DNA of 55,463 bases from Desulfobacterales bacterium (GTDB lineage Bacteria > Desulfobacterota > Desulfobacteria > Desulfobacterales > SURF-7): positions 1 through 55,463 of the forward strand of contig JABHLN010000008.1 in NCBI GenBank assembly GCA_018693105.1, given 5' to 3'. A model generated the notes under the pieces. That model saw only the letters and a program-made list of their open reading frames with translations, had not been told where the DNA came from and did not search any database. This document shows, in pieces, positions 45,527 through 55,342 of this stretch (its first letter is position 1; each line of letters begins with the position of its first letter). The position numbers and the translations under genes were made by a program.

Positions 45527-48160
45527 CTATTTCCCACGCGTCTGCCAGGCAAGAAGGATAGGACTGGCAATAAATATTGAAGAGTATGTACCAATTATGA
45601 CTCCTATCATCATCGCGAATGCAAAATCATGTATAATACTTCCTCCGAGGACATACAATGATATTACAACAACCAGGGTTGTTATGGATGTAAGAATCGT
45701 ACGGCTAAGGGTTTCATTAATGCTTTTGTTGATAATAGCATCAAGTGGTTTCTTATGCTGTTTTTTAAGGTTTTCCCTTATCCTGTCATATACAATAATA
45801 GTATCGTTAAGTGAATAACCTATAATTGTCAAAAGGGCTGCAATAATCGGAAGTGTAAACTCAATATCCATTATTGAAAAAACACCGACTGTTATGGAAA
45901 TATCATGAATCAATGCAACAATAGCTCCCATGGCATATTTCAATTCAAGGAACCAGAAAAGAACAAGGGTTACAACAAGTGCGGCTATTATAAGAAAAGG
46001 GATGCTGACATTGAAAATAGACAGAAAATAAACCGCACTCATTAGTGCTCCGGCCATAACACCGCTTAGCCCCCATTTTAATTCAAAACGGCCTGATATA
46101 TAAATAGTAATAAAAAGCAATGCGTAAAACATTGCCATCAGAGCCTTTTCCCGAAGATCTTCACCAACTTGTGGCCCGACCATTTCAATACGTCGAATTT
46201 CGACATCTTTACCTGTAGAGCTTTTCAAAGCACTTTTGACCTCACCGGCGAACCCGTCAGATGTTTCAATTGATTTTTTTGTGCGTATAAGGTATTCATT
46301 GTCTCCTTCTTCTCCGAATTGCTGGACAGTTGATTTGTCCATATCAATTCCCACCAGACCGTTTTTTATTTCTTTTATATCCGTTGGTTCAAGAAATTTG
46401 ACCTGCATCAACGTTCCTCCGGCAAAATCAATTCCGTACTTCGGTCCTTTATGCATTAATAGAGAAGTGATACTTGCAAGTATTATTACGGAAGATAAAA
46501 AGAATGTTTTTTTTCGATTATTGATAAAACTAATATTTATACCGGTTTTAACAACCTGCATAAAATTGGCAGATACGTTTATTTTTCTATCCAGAAGAAA
46601 ATCAAAAATAAGCCTGGATAGAACTAATGCTGTAAACAGGCTGGAAACTATCCCCAGACATAAAGTAACGGCAAATCCTTTTACAGCTCCTGTACCAAAT
46701 TGGAATAGTATTATTGCTGCAATAAATGTGGTTACATTTGCATCAAGGATTGTGAGGGTCGCCTTCTCAAATCCTGCGGCGACTGCCGCACGCGGCGTTC
46801 TACCAAGGTTAAGTTCTTCTCTTATGCGTTCAAATATCAGAACATTGGCATCAACAGCCATACCTATTGTTAGAATTATTCCTGCTATACCCGGAAGGGT
46901 TAAAGTGGCCTGGAATGCTGCAAGGCCTCCTGCAATTAGAATTATATTTAATACAAGTGCAAGATCAGCAATGAGTCCTGAACTCCGGTAATATATAATC
47001 ATAAATAAAATCACCAGGATGCCGCCCACAAGCATGGATATAAGGCCCTGGGTTATTGAGTCCTTACCGAGAGATGGGCCTACGGTCCTGTCCTCAATGA
47101 TTTTTACGGGTGCGGGCATTGCTCCTGCGCGAAGCACAATAGCAAGGTCATGTGCCTCTTCGGTTGAAAAATTGCCTGTTATACGGGCAGAGCCACCACC
47201 AATTCTGTCCTGAATAACCGGAGCAGAATAAACCTTGTTATCCAGAATGATCGCAAGGCGTTTTTTAATGTTATCACCTGTTATTCTTTCAAAATCCCTC
47301 GCCCCTTTCTTGTCAAACTCTATTGAGACATAAGGTTCATTATATTGAGCATCTATCTGCACCCTGGCATCGGTAAGTGATGAACCGGTCAGGAGAGTTC
47401 TCTTTCTGATAAGATACGGAGTTCTGGAAGTACGGTTGGTTTCCTTGTTTTTTTCTACCTGATAAAGTATTTCACTCCCCAGAGGTGGTGAACCTTTAAT
47501 TGCCGCATCAAGATCGTTTACATCATCTACCAGCTTGAATTCAAGCTGGGCGGTATTCTTTATAAGGTCTTTTGCTCTTTCCGTTTCTTTAACACCCGGG
47601 AGCTGTATCAATATACGTCTTTCTCCCTGAATACGGATATCAGGCTCACTTACACCAAACTGGTCAATACGGTTCCTGATAGTCTCAAGAGCCTGTTCTG
47701 TGGCCATCTTTTTAATATTTTTAGCTTCTGTATCAGGAAGGTCTAAAATGCACCTGGTCATTTCACCGTCTGCAGATTCTTTTTTGATCCTCAGATTTTT
47801 ATATTCCTTATCAAGAAGATCCTCAAACTTTTGTAAATTAGCATCTCCTTTAATCAGGACCGCTATTTTATCAGCACTTTCTTTTTTTATACCGCGATGC
47901 CTGATATGTTCTTCTTTCAAGAGGCCGCGAAGTTCCTGTGATATACGTTCTATTGTGATTTCAACCGCTTTTTCGGTTTCAACTTCAAGGACAAGGTGCA
48001 TTCCTCCCTGTAGATCCAGACCTAGATTAATTGCCTTGTAAGGCCATATAACCGGTTTGTCCTTACCGTTCGCCATCATATGAATGGTGGGAAATACAAA
48101 TAAAAAAGCAATTACTATAACAGAAAGAGCTAAAACAGGCTTCCATGAAAGATTCTTCAA
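45527..48160 (-). CDS. secDF: fused protein translocase subunit SecDF
   Basis: The 877-aa protein contains SecD (about 1-525: N-terminal helix, GLDLQGGMHLVLEVET, periplasmic P1 domain, and GMAVDANVLIFERIREE) and SecF (about 540-877: KYGIDFAGGTLMQVKF and YSLNDTIIVYDRIRENL) in one chain, with about twelve membrane helices. It uses the proton gradient to pull proteins through SecYEG on the outer face. SecD and SecF are separate in many Gram-negatives; here there is no stop between them. A TTG start has AAAGGA about eight bases upstream. Follows yajC. Confidence 0.95.
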   Translation of the reverse strand: MKNLSWKPVLALSVIVIAFLFVFPTIHMMANGKDKPVIWPYKAINLGLDLQGGMHLVLEVETEKAVEITIERISQELRGLLKEEHIRHRGIKKESADKIAVLIKGDANLQKFEDLLDKEYKNLRIKKESADGEMTRCILDLPDTEAKNIKKMATEQALETIRNRIDQFGVSEPDIRIQGERRILIQLPGVKETERAKDLIKNTAQLEFKLVDDVNDLDAAIKGSPPLGSEILYQVEKNKETNRTSRTPYLIRKRTLLTGSSLTDARVQIDAQYNEPYVSIEFDKKGARDFERITGDNIKKRLAIILDNKVYSAPVIQDRIGGGSARITGNFSTEEAHDLAIVLRAGAMPAPVKIIEDRTVGPSLGKDSITQGLISMLVGGILVILFMIIYYRSSGLIADLALVLNIILIAGGLAAFQATLTLPGIAGIILTIGMAVDANVLIFERIREELNLGRTPRAAVAAGFEKATLTILDANVTTFIAAIILFQFGTGAVKGFAVTLCLGIVSSLFTALVLSRLIFDFLLDRKINVSANFMQVVKTGINISFINNRKKTFFLSSVIILASITSLLMHKGPKYGIDFAGGTLMQVKFLEPTDIKEIKNGLVGIDMDKSTVQQFGEEGDNEYLIRTKKSIETSDGFAGEVKSALKSSTGKDVEIRRIEMVGPQVGEDLREKALMAMFYALLFITIYISGRFELKWGLSGVMAGALMSAVYFLSIFNVSIPFLIIAALVVTLVLFWFLELKYAMGAIVALIHDISITVGVFSIMDIEFTLPIIAALLTIIGYSLNDTIIVYDRIRENLKKQHKKPLDAIINKSINETLSRTILTSITTLVVVISLYVLGGSIIHDFAFAMMIGVIIGTYSSIFIASPILLAWQTRGK

Positions 48161-48303
48161 TTATCGATTCCTTTCGTACAAAAATAACAGTCTTAAAATT
48201 TACCTTGATGATGCTAAAAAGCTTTTAAAGACTTTTTTATTACAGAGTGTTTCTTTAACCACAAGGCCCTATCATACAAGTTTTAAATACAGGCCGTATA
48301 TAG

Positions 48304-48642
48304 TCATTTTTCAGGCGGCAGATTAATGGATGAAATGCTTCCCTTGCTTACCTTTATCCTGACCTTATCGGCTATTTCTATTGTAGTAACAGTATCATCC
48401 ACTGATGTGACACGCCCATGAATTCCTCCGCTCGTAATTACACGGTCACCTTTCTTAATATTATCCAGCATCTTACGGTGTTCCTGTGTTTTTTTGTTCT
48501 GCGGACGAAAAAAAAGAAAATAAAATATCGCAAAAGTGAGAATCATAGGGACCAACATACCGCCCAGTGCGCCACCAGCTTCTGCTCCGCCGGCACCGCC
48601 ACCCGGACTGTTTGTGCCCATTGCAAATGCTATACTTAACAA
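48304..48642 (-). CDS. yajC: preprotein translocase subunit YajC
   Basis: The 112-aa protein has a Gly/Ala-rich N-terminus, one helix (MLVPMILTFAIFYFLFFRPQ) and the conserved tail NKKTQEHRKMLDNIKKGDRV then ITSGGIHGRV. It associates with SecDF. The start is a TTG (48640-48642) with AGGAGG seven bases upstream. Confidence 0.93.
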   Translation of the reverse strand: MLSIAFAMGTNSPGGGAGGAEAGGALGGMLVPMILTFAIFYFLFFRPQNKKTQEHRKMLDNIKKGDRVITSGGIHGRVTSVDDTVTTIEIADKVRIKVSKGSISSINLPPEK

Positions 48643-48761
48643 GCTTATACCTCCTGAAATTTAGTTGGCGAATATACTCCGCCTGTTCATATTAGATCTC
48701 TTAGATTACACTCAAAAAGAAGTTTACATTTTTTAGTACAGACTCTTTTTTATACAGACCC

Positions 48762-49562
48762 TTATTGATCTGCGGGTATCCATATTGTCTTTCCGTCAAA
48801 CTCAAGATTATCAATATTTTGATCATCTATCCGATCTAAAAGTGAAAATACTTCTACCATATTATACACGACGATCTTGCTTAACTCATGAATCAGGTTC
48901 AGATTAGTATCAACTCTTTTTTCTTTAAGATTATATATTGAAACCATGTTTTCAGAAAACTTCAGCAGTTTCCCGACTCCTGAGCTATATCCATTCCAAC
49001 CGGGTTCATCTGAAGAAGAGGAAATAGTTATATTTTTTGTTTCAAAATATTCCTTTAAAATTGTAAAATGAACATTCCATATATTATCTCCGGGTCGTAC
49101 TACATATACACCGTACTCCCCTAACGCTTCTCTTTCTTCTCCTGCCCCCTTCACACCATATTTGAGCGACCCCGATTTACCTTCATCAAGATCCTTCTCA
49201 ATAATATTGCCTTTATTTAATGAAGTCTGGTCCAATATATTCTGCATTGACACAGTGTCATCACCGACTGTGAGATCTTCACCCGGTTTAACGATCATAT
49301 CCAATCCCTTGTCGACCCCATATTTCTCCTTACGTTTTTTCATGAGGTCGGAAAGTTCATGATCATTTCCCAGACTGTTATAATCCAGAACAGTCTTTGT
49401 CTTTATCTTACTATTAACCTCCCCTGAAGCTTTCTGCTTAAACAAAAGGCTTTCCGATCCATCGCGAAATATAAATACAAGAGCAACTGTTACAATAACG
49501 ACAAAGCCTACCAAAAAAAACAATAAAGTCTTGTTAAGAGCCTTAAATGTTTTTTTTGACAT
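48762..49562 (-). CDS. single-pass membrane protein with a LysM-like segment
   Basis: This 266-aa protein has one N-terminal helix (about 12-32) with a cytoplasmic Lys-rich start, then an extracytoplasmic part. Residues about 150-175 read YGVYVVRPGDNIWNVHFTIL, the beginning of a LysM module, and the C-terminus FDGKTIWIPADQ resembles its last strand, with an atypical insertion between. Peptidoglycan binding is therefore possible. Located between rng and yajC in one direction. GGAGG lies four bases before the ATG. Confidence 0.7.
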   Translation of the reverse strand: MSKKTFKALNKTLLFFLVGFVVIVTVALVFIFRDGSESLLFKQKASGEVNSKIKTKTVLDYNSLGNDHELSDLMKKRKEKYGVDKGLDMIVKPGEDLTVGDDTVSMQNILDQTSLNKGNIIEKDLDEGKSGSLKYGVKGAGEEREALGEYGVYVVRPGDNIWNVHFTILKEYFETKNITISSSSDEPGWNGYSSGVGKLLKFSENMVSIYNLKEKRVDTNLNLIHELSKIVVYNMVEVFSLLDRIDDQNIDNLEFDGKTIWIPADQ

Positions 49563-49754
49563 ACTACCTCCGGTATTTTAGAAGGTTGAATGATTCAGAT
49601 ACAATAATCATATAAATGTGTCAATATGAGACATTTACATAATATCCCTTTTTGCCCGATTTATTATCCCCTATTCAAGATATCCTTATCTGATCTTAAT
49701 TTACAAAAACCCCTGAAAAACATCAGGCTGTCCTATATATATTATACAAAGCTG

Positions 49755-51215
49755 CTATTCATAAACAATTTTACTATCACCAGGCTTCATGGAACTGTCG
49801 CCTTCTATTGCTATACTCAGCTCACGCCTTACTTCCAGATCCAGTAGTTCGCTTCTTTTTTTATTCAAAAGATAAGCAGCTACCTCAACAGGTACAATGC
49901 CTCTTACACCTGTCTTTTCACTTTTCAGAGTTTCAAGTCTCAGTTTTCGTAAAAAAATAAGCCCTAGCGCCTCAACAGACATGGTAAGACCCTTACCCTG
50001 ACAGTGAATGCATGGCACAAAACTTCCGGATTCAATTGATGGCCTGATTCTCTGCCTGGACATTTCCATAAGTCCGAACCTGGAAATCCTGCTTGTTTTT
50101 GTCCTGGCCTTATCCTCTTTAAGATGAGCTTTCATTGACTTTTCTATCCTGATCTTATGCTTGGAGTCTCTCATATCAATAAAATCAATTACGATAAGCC
50201 CCCCCAAGTCCCTCAACCTCAACTGGCGTGCGATCTCTTCTGCTGCATCAAGATTAGTCTGAAGAGCAGTTTGTTCAACCGATTCTTTCGTAGTGGCCTT
50301 GCCTGAGTTCACATCAATAGCGACCAGAGCTTCTGTCTGGTTCAACACAATGGATCCTCCGGTTTTCAAACTAACCCTGCTGTCAAAAATCGAAGCTATC
50401 TGTTTTTCCAGCTGATATTTTGTAAATATCGGTTTTGCTTTATTGTATTGTTTTACTATTTTTCTATGCTTGGGTGATATAATACTTACAAAGTCTCTTA
50501 CCTCTTTATAAACCGATTCATCATCTATAAGAATTTCAGTTGTATCAGGTGTAAAGTAGTCACGAATTGACCTGACAGCAAGATCCCGTTCCTTAAAAAG
50601 AAGTGCCGGAGCACTTTCCTGATTAACCTGTTTCTTAATACTACGCCAAATTCGTAATAAATAGCTTAAATCTTTGGCTAATATTGTTTTTGTACAGTCC
50701 CTCCCGGCGGTCCTGACAATTACACCAAAACCTTCTGGTATTTTCAACCCGCTTAAAATATCCTTCAGTCTTTTGCGCTCATCATCTTTGTCAATCTGTC
50801 TGGAAACACCACGAGTATTGCTTCCGGGCATAAGAACAATGTATCTTCCAGGTAAAGAAATTAAGGTCGTAAGTGTGGCCCCTTTTTTCATGACAGAATC
50901 TTTTGATATTTGAACAACAAGCTCCTGTCCCCGCTTGACAATCTTTTTCAAAGATCTGTCCCCTGAATTAACATCTTGATAATAATCACTGTGAATCTCA
51001 TGTTTTTGCATGAAACCGTGCCTATCCGAACCATAATCAACAAAAACCGCCTGAAGGCTTGGTTCAACGCGAGTAATTATCCCTTTATAAATATTGCCTT
51101 TAGTAATTTCCCTGGCTGTTGTTTCAAGATGAAATTCTTCAAGTTTGTTGTCTTTTATCTTTGCAATTCTGCACTCTTCCGAGTCTACTGCATTTATTAT
51201 GATTTTGTTGCTCAT
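49755..51215 (-). CDS. rng: ribonuclease E/G family endoribonuclease
   Basis: The 486-aa protein matches the RNase G catalytic half: an S1 domain (about 38-125: GNIYKGIITRVEPSLQAVFV), the catalytic Asp residues in LVAIDVNSG and GLIVIDFIDM, and a zinc-link CIHCQGKG. There is no long RNase E scaffold. It processes rRNA and decays mRNA from 5'-monophosphate ends. A promoter lies at 51273-51300, and AAGGA precedes the ATG. Confidence 0.94.
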   Translation of the reverse strand: MSNKIIINAVDSEECRIAKIKDNKLEEFHLETTAREITKGNIYKGIITRVEPSLQAVFVDYGSDRHGFMQKHEIHSDYYQDVNSGDRSLKKIVKRGQELVVQISKDSVMKKGATLTTLISLPGRYIVLMPGSNTRGVSRQIDKDDERKRLKDILSGLKIPEGFGVIVRTAGRDCTKTILAKDLSYLLRIWRSIKKQVNQESAPALLFKERDLAVRSIRDYFTPDTTEILIDDESVYKEVRDFVSIISPKHRKIVKQYNKAKPIFTKYQLEKQIASIFDSRVSLKTGGSIVLNQTEALVAIDVNSGKATTKESVEQTALQTNLDAAEEIARQLRLRDLGGLIVIDFIDMRDSKHKIRIEKSMKAHLKEDKARTKTSRISRFGLMEMSRQRIRPSIESGSFVPCIHCQGKGLTMSVEALGLIFLRKLRLETLKSEKTGVRGIVPVEVAAYLLNKKRSELLDLEVRRELSIAIEGDSSMKPGDSKIVYE

Positions 51216-51272
51216 AGAAAAAATATCCTTATTGCCTTAACGGAAAAAATCTTACATTTTGTTACAGAACAA

Positions 51273-51300
51273 AGTATAATAACACTCTTTTTTAAGACAA
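51273..51300 (-). promoter_or_regulatory. candidate promoter of rng
   Basis: Minus-strand TTGTCT (51295-51300) and TATACT (51273-51278) are 16 bases apart, about 55 bases before the start codon. Confidence 0.5.
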
Positions 51301-51318
51301 AATAATTTAGCGGCAATT

Positions 51319-51390
51319 TGATGCTTTCTTAAAAAGTATAACCCCTTGTTAAGTATATACCTTAATGTACTAAGGCATAATGGTTGTATG
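51319..51390 (+). repeat. degenerate left half of a type A palindrome
   Basis: TGATGCTTTCTTAAAAAGTATAA, then about 30 diverged bases, then CTAAGGCATAATGGTTG follow the left half of the type A repeat; the rest is lost. The remainder of 51391-51830 has no recognised feature. Confidence 0.45.
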
Positions 51391-51830
51391 TCTGATCCAA
51401 ATATCTTTTACCAATATCTTTATAATGGAATAATCATGGCAAAAAATTGGAAAATATTATTCCGGCTGGTGACTCACTATCATTCATTTTTTATGCTTGA
51501 ATATTAAATTGTTATATACAAGTCAAACTTTTTCTATTTTCACTTAAAATTGTAAGAACCTTTAAAAAATATGAGTTTCCAGTAATTTACTTATATTCAG
51601 GTTGTATTTATTCTATAAAATTGAGTAACATATGAGAAATAGTTAACTATTACAAGATATTGCACTTGAAGGTAGAGTAAATCCAATCTGGCATTAAGGA
51701 GTATAATAGGATATTTTATTTCTTTCATAGCCTCAAACAGCCCGGAGGAAATAACCCGGAAGAAATAAAATAGATATCCTGATTTGTATTACCGCCTATT
51801 CTTATCATACCAATATTTATAAGAAATTGA

Positions 51831-51885
51831 TTGTCAACCTTGATATTTTTATTATAATGTGAGAGAAGTTTTCTTTCACATTATA
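51831..51885 (+). promoter_or_regulatory. candidate promoter with overlapping 10-bp inverted repeat
   Basis: TTGTCA (51831-51836) and TATAAT (51853-51858) are spaced by 16 bases. The -10 box is the left half of an inverted repeat, TATAATGTGA (51853-51862) and TCACATTATA (51876-51885). A protein bound there, or a hairpin at the transcript start, could control the hldD-gmhA-hldE operon about 180 bases downstream. Confidence 0.5.
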
Positions 51886-52061
51886 CATTAATTGGGAAAA
51901 CAGTCGTTTTGCAGGCCTTTGGATTTATACTAAAATATTGTATTTACTGTATTTTATATACCAGCCCCAAGATAGGCCTTTAAAAAAACTATTCCTGATT
52001 CCAACGAAAATAGTTGACATAGACCTTTGAAAAGTCTCGTCTCAAATGAAAGGGGTTCTGC

Positions 52062-53030
52062 ATGATTGTGGTTACAGGAGGCGCCGGATTTATAGGAAGC
52101 GCAATAGTCTGGAAGCTTAACCTTAAAGGTATTGACGACATATTGATTGTAGATAATCTTGGCCGGACAGAAAAATGGAAAAACCTTGTTAACTTAAGTT
52201 ATAAGGATTACATTCATAAGTCGGTTTTTACTGAAAAGCTTTTAAACAACAAAATCGAAAATATCGAAGCCATAATTCACATGGGGGCATGCTCTTCAAC
52301 AACGGAAAATGATGCTGACTACCTTATGGAAAATAACTTCCATTATTCAAAAACACTTGCAGAATATGCTCTAAAAAACGATATACGCTTCATCAATGCT
52401 TCAAGTGCTGCAACATATGGTGACGGAGAGTGCGGTTTTTCAGATAACATAAATAATATTGAAAATTTGAAACCGCTTAACATGTACGGCTATTCAAAAC
52501 AGCTTTTTGACCTGTGGGCTCTTGACACGGGAGCCGTTGACAAGCTTGCAAGCGTGAAATTCTTTAACGTGTTCGGTCCGAATGAATACCACAAGGATGA
52601 TATGCGAAGCGTTATTGTCAAAGCATTTTACCAGGTCCGTGAAGCCGGGTGCATACGTCTTTTTAAATCATACAGACCGGAATATCCTGACGGTGGACAG
52701 AGACGGGACTTTATATATATAAAGGACTGCGTAGAAGTGATCAGCCGGATGTTGGAAAACCATGGGATTAACGGTATTTATAACATAGGAACTGGAAAAG
52801 CCCGGACCTGGAATGCTCTTGCCAAAGCGGTTTTTGCTGCTATGGGTGTTAAAGAAAACATAGAATATATTGAAATGCCCGAACAGCTTCAGGATCGATA
52901 CCAGTATTTCACCCAGGCTGAAATGCAAAAACTGTCTGATGAAGGCTGTAATATTATATATACAAGTTTAGAAGACAGTATTGACGATTATATCAAAAAC
53001 TATCTACAGCAGAACGATATTTACCTTTAA
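52062..53030 (+). CDS. hldD: ADP-L-glycero-D-manno-heptose-6-epimerase
   Basis: The 322-aa short-chain dehydrogenase has the NAD(P)-binding motif VTGGAGFIGSAI at residues 4-15, the Ser-Ala and Tyr-x3-Lys catalytic residues (NASSAATYGDG; MYGYSKQLFD), FFNVFGPNEYHK and GQRRDFIYIKD. It inverts C6 of ADP-heptose, the last step to the LPS inner-core precursor. First gene of a three-gene operon; AAAGGGG precedes the ATG. Confidence 0.95.
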   Translation: MIVVTGGAGFIGSAIVWKLNLKGIDDILIVDNLGRTEKWKNLVNLSYKDYIHKSVFTEKLLNNKIENIEAIIHMGACSSTTENDADYLMENNFHYSKTLAEYALKNDIRFINASSAATYGDGECGFSDNINNIENLKPLNMYGYSKQLFDLWALDTGAVDKLASVKFFNVFGPNEYHKDDMRSVIVKAFYQVREAGCIRLFKSYRPEYPDGGQRRDFIYIKDCVEVISRMLENHGINGIYNIGTGKARTWNALAKAVFAAMGVKENIEYIEMPEQLQDRYQYFTQAEMQKLSDEGCNIIYTSLEDSIDDYIKNYLQQNDIYL

Positions 53031-53044
53031 GGGGAAATCGGGAT

Positions 53045-53608
53045 ATGTTTGAACAGACTATAAACGATCACATATCATGCATTAAAAACCTGGCTGATAT
53101 AAAGGAAATTATCATTAAAGCCGGTGAAATGCTTACAACATCCCTTGAAAAAGGTAATCGCATCCTTATATGTGGAAACGGTGGATCTGCTGCCGATTCT
53201 CAGCACTTTGCTGCTGAGATAGTCGGACGTTTTGAAAAGGAGCGAACGGCATGGCCTGCACTGGCCTTGACAACGGACACATCCATAATTACAGCTATTG
53301 CAAATGATTACACTTATGATGATATCTTTTCCAGACAGGTTGAAGGCCTGGGCGCATCAGGTGATATCATAATCGGGATTTCAACCTCGGGTAATTCAAA
53401 AAACGTAATCCATGCAATTAATAAAGCCAAAAATATGGGAATTAATACAATCGCTCTTCTCGGCAATGACGGGGGGCATTTAAATAATTGTGCTGATCTT
53501 GCTGTGACGGTTTCCTCAACGGTAACTGCCAGGATACAGGAAGCACATATTTTCATTCTTCATTTCTGGGCCGGAATGATAGAACAGTATTTTACTAACG
53601 AAAGCTGA
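53045..53608 (+). CDS. gmhA: sedoheptulose 7-phosphate isomerase (GmhA)
   Basis: The 187-aa SIS-domain enzyme has CGNGGSAADSQHFAAEIVGRF, VEGLGASGDIIIGISTSGNS and TARIQEAHIFILHFWAGMIE. It makes D-glycero-manno-heptose 7-phosphate from sedoheptulose 7-phosphate. It lies 14 bases after hldD and 3 bases before hldE. Confidence 0.95.
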   Translation: MFEQTINDHISCIKNLADIKEIIIKAGEMLTTSLEKGNRILICGNGGSAADSQHFAAEIVGRFEKERTAWPALALTTDTSIITAIANDYTYDDIFSRQVEGLGASGDIIIGISTSGNSKNVIHAINKAKNMGINTIALLGNDGGHLNNCADLAVTVSSTVTARIQEAHIFILHFWAGMIEQYFTNES

Positions 53609-53611
53609 ATA

Positions 53612-55060
53612 ATGAACACAACTTTTCCTGATTTTTCAAATTGTAATATTGTTGTCGTTGGCGACGTGATGCTTGACCTGTATTTCTGGGGCAAAGTAGA
53701 AAGAATTTCTCCTGAAGCCCCTGTTCCGGTTGTTAGAGTTCAAACAAAGACACGAACACTTGGGGGGGCTGGTAATGTTGCCCTGAACCTTACAGGTCTC
53801 GGTTGCAATACTTCACTGCAGGGAGTAAGGGGCGGAGGACCCGCAGGGAACAATCTTTCTGAAATCCTTACGGAGACCGGGATTAAAGACAATCTCATTG
53901 TGGATCATAGCCATACTACAACAACTAAAACCAGGGTGATTGGACAGGGACAGCAGCTGCTTCGACTTGATGAAGAGCAAACCTGGAAGTGTGAGGATCC
54001 AATTAAGGAAGAGTTGATTAAACTATTCAGAATGGAACTTAAAAATGCAGACTCTGTCATACTTTCAGACTACGGGAAAGGTCTTTTGCTTAACGGAATT
54101 GCAGAAGATCTTATCAGGATCTGTAATGAGGAAAACAAACCTGTTTTTATAGATCCGAAAAACTATAACTGGGACCGTTATAAAAATGCCACGTGCATTA
54201 CACCAAATTTAAAAGAATTTAAACAGATAGCATCCGGACCGATAAAAAATGACTCCGACCTGGAAGCGGAAGCGGTAAAGGTCATTGAAAAGTTTGGCCT
54301 TAAATATCTTCTCGTCACAAAAGGTTCACAGGGCATGTCTCTTTTTTCAGGGAACTCATCACCTATACATATTCCAACAGAAGCAAAAGATGTATTTGAT
54401 GTGTCAGGTGCCGGTGATACAGTTATAAGCACACTTGCCGCAAGCTCCGGTACAGGCCTTTCAATGTCAAAGGCCGCAGAGTTAGCAAATCTGGCTGCGG
54501 GTATTGTAGTTGGTAAAATCGGTACTCAGCCTGTTAGCAATGCTGAGCTTAAATCCGCCTTTAAAGGTAGAAATATTGGTAGCTCAAGCAAGATATGTTC
54601 ACAATCACATGCAAGTGAAATTATTTCCATATGGAGAGATGAAGGAAACAAAATCGTCTTTACAAACGGTTGCTTTGATCTCCTGCATACAGGCCACATA
54701 AAGCTCCTTCATAATGCAGCCGAGAAAGGAGATAAACTGGTTATCGGATTAAATTCTGATTCTTCAGTAAAGAGGCTTAAAGGAGATAAACGACCGATTC
54801 TGCCAGAAGAGGAGCGTGCATCTCTTTTATCGGCAATTGAGTGCGTCAACATGGTTGTTCTTTTCAGTGAAGATACTCCGTTAGAACTTATAAGGCTTCT
54901 AAAACCCGAAATTCTGGTAAAGGGTGGGGACTATAAAAGAGAAACCGTTGTCGGCCATGAACTTGTTGAAAGCTGGAACGGTTCTGTTGAAATTGTTCCC
55001 CTGGTAGACGGTATGAGTACAACAAATATTATTGAATCTGTTAAGGAAAAACTAAAATAA
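53612..55060 (+). CDS. hldE: bifunctional heptose 7-phosphate kinase / heptose 1-phosphate adenylyltransferase
   Basis: The 482-aa protein combines a PfkB-type kinase (about 1-320: VGDVMLDLYFWGKVERISPE, ITPNLKEFKQI, DVSGAGDTV) with a nucleotidyltransferase (about 345-482: VFTNGCFDLLHTGHIKLL with the HxGH motif, GLNSDSSVKRLKG, LVKGGDYKRETVVG). It phosphorylates and then adenylylates the heptose. A phosphatase (GmhB) is not in the window. The operon ends near the repeat array; no terminator is seen. Confidence 0.96.
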   Translation: MNTTFPDFSNCNIVVVGDVMLDLYFWGKVERISPEAPVPVVRVQTKTRTLGGAGNVALNLTGLGCNTSLQGVRGGGPAGNNLSEILTETGIKDNLIVDHSHTTTTKTRVIGQGQQLLRLDEEQTWKCEDPIKEELIKLFRMELKNADSVILSDYGKGLLLNGIAEDLIRICNEENKPVFIDPKNYNWDRYKNATCITPNLKEFKQIASGPIKNDSDLEAEAVKVIEKFGLKYLLVTKGSQGMSLFSGNSSPIHIPTEAKDVFDVSGAGDTVISTLAASSGTGLSMSKAAELANLAAGIVVGKIGTQPVSNAELKSAFKGRNIGSSSKICSQSHASEIISIWRDEGNKIVFTNGCFDLLHTGHIKLLHNAAEKGDKLVIGLNSDSSVKRLKGDKRPILPEEERASLLSAIECVNMVVLFSEDTPLELIRLLKPEILVKGGDYKRETVVGHELVESWNGSVEIVPLVDGMSTTNIIESVKEKLK

Positions 55061-55090
55061 GACAATTAAATTTTTTATTACTTATAAAAT

Positions 55091-55242
55091 TGATAAACTC
55101 GTAAAAAAACAATCCATGATGACAAAGTAGAATGTTCAATATCAAGGCGCCGCAAATCCCGAGGAATGATGCGTACTCATCGTACGCCGCTGTGACGAGA
55201 GATACAGCGCAACGCAGATATTGGACTCTTAAGAAGTCATCA
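55091..55242 (+). repeat. type B modular palindrome (copy R13)
   Basis: Starts TGATAAACTCGTAAAAAAAC and ends AAGAAGTCATCA. It has the type B core with hairpin GCGTACTCATCGTACGC and the words CAAGGCGCCGCAAAT and GCGCAACGCAGATATTGGAC. A further left-arm fragment (TGATAAACTCGTAAAAAT) begins at 55247. Confidence 0.85.
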
Positions 55243-55342
55243 GGCATGATAAACTCGTAAAAATCTGATTAATGGCGATTTGCACCACTATAACAAAAAA
55301 AACAACCTGTTAATTCCATTGCATTTTAGCAATGAGTTATTT

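Noticed and set aside
46236-46991. 251-aa plus-strand frame
   Set aside because: Antisense shadow of secDF; composition is typical of reverse-strand reading.
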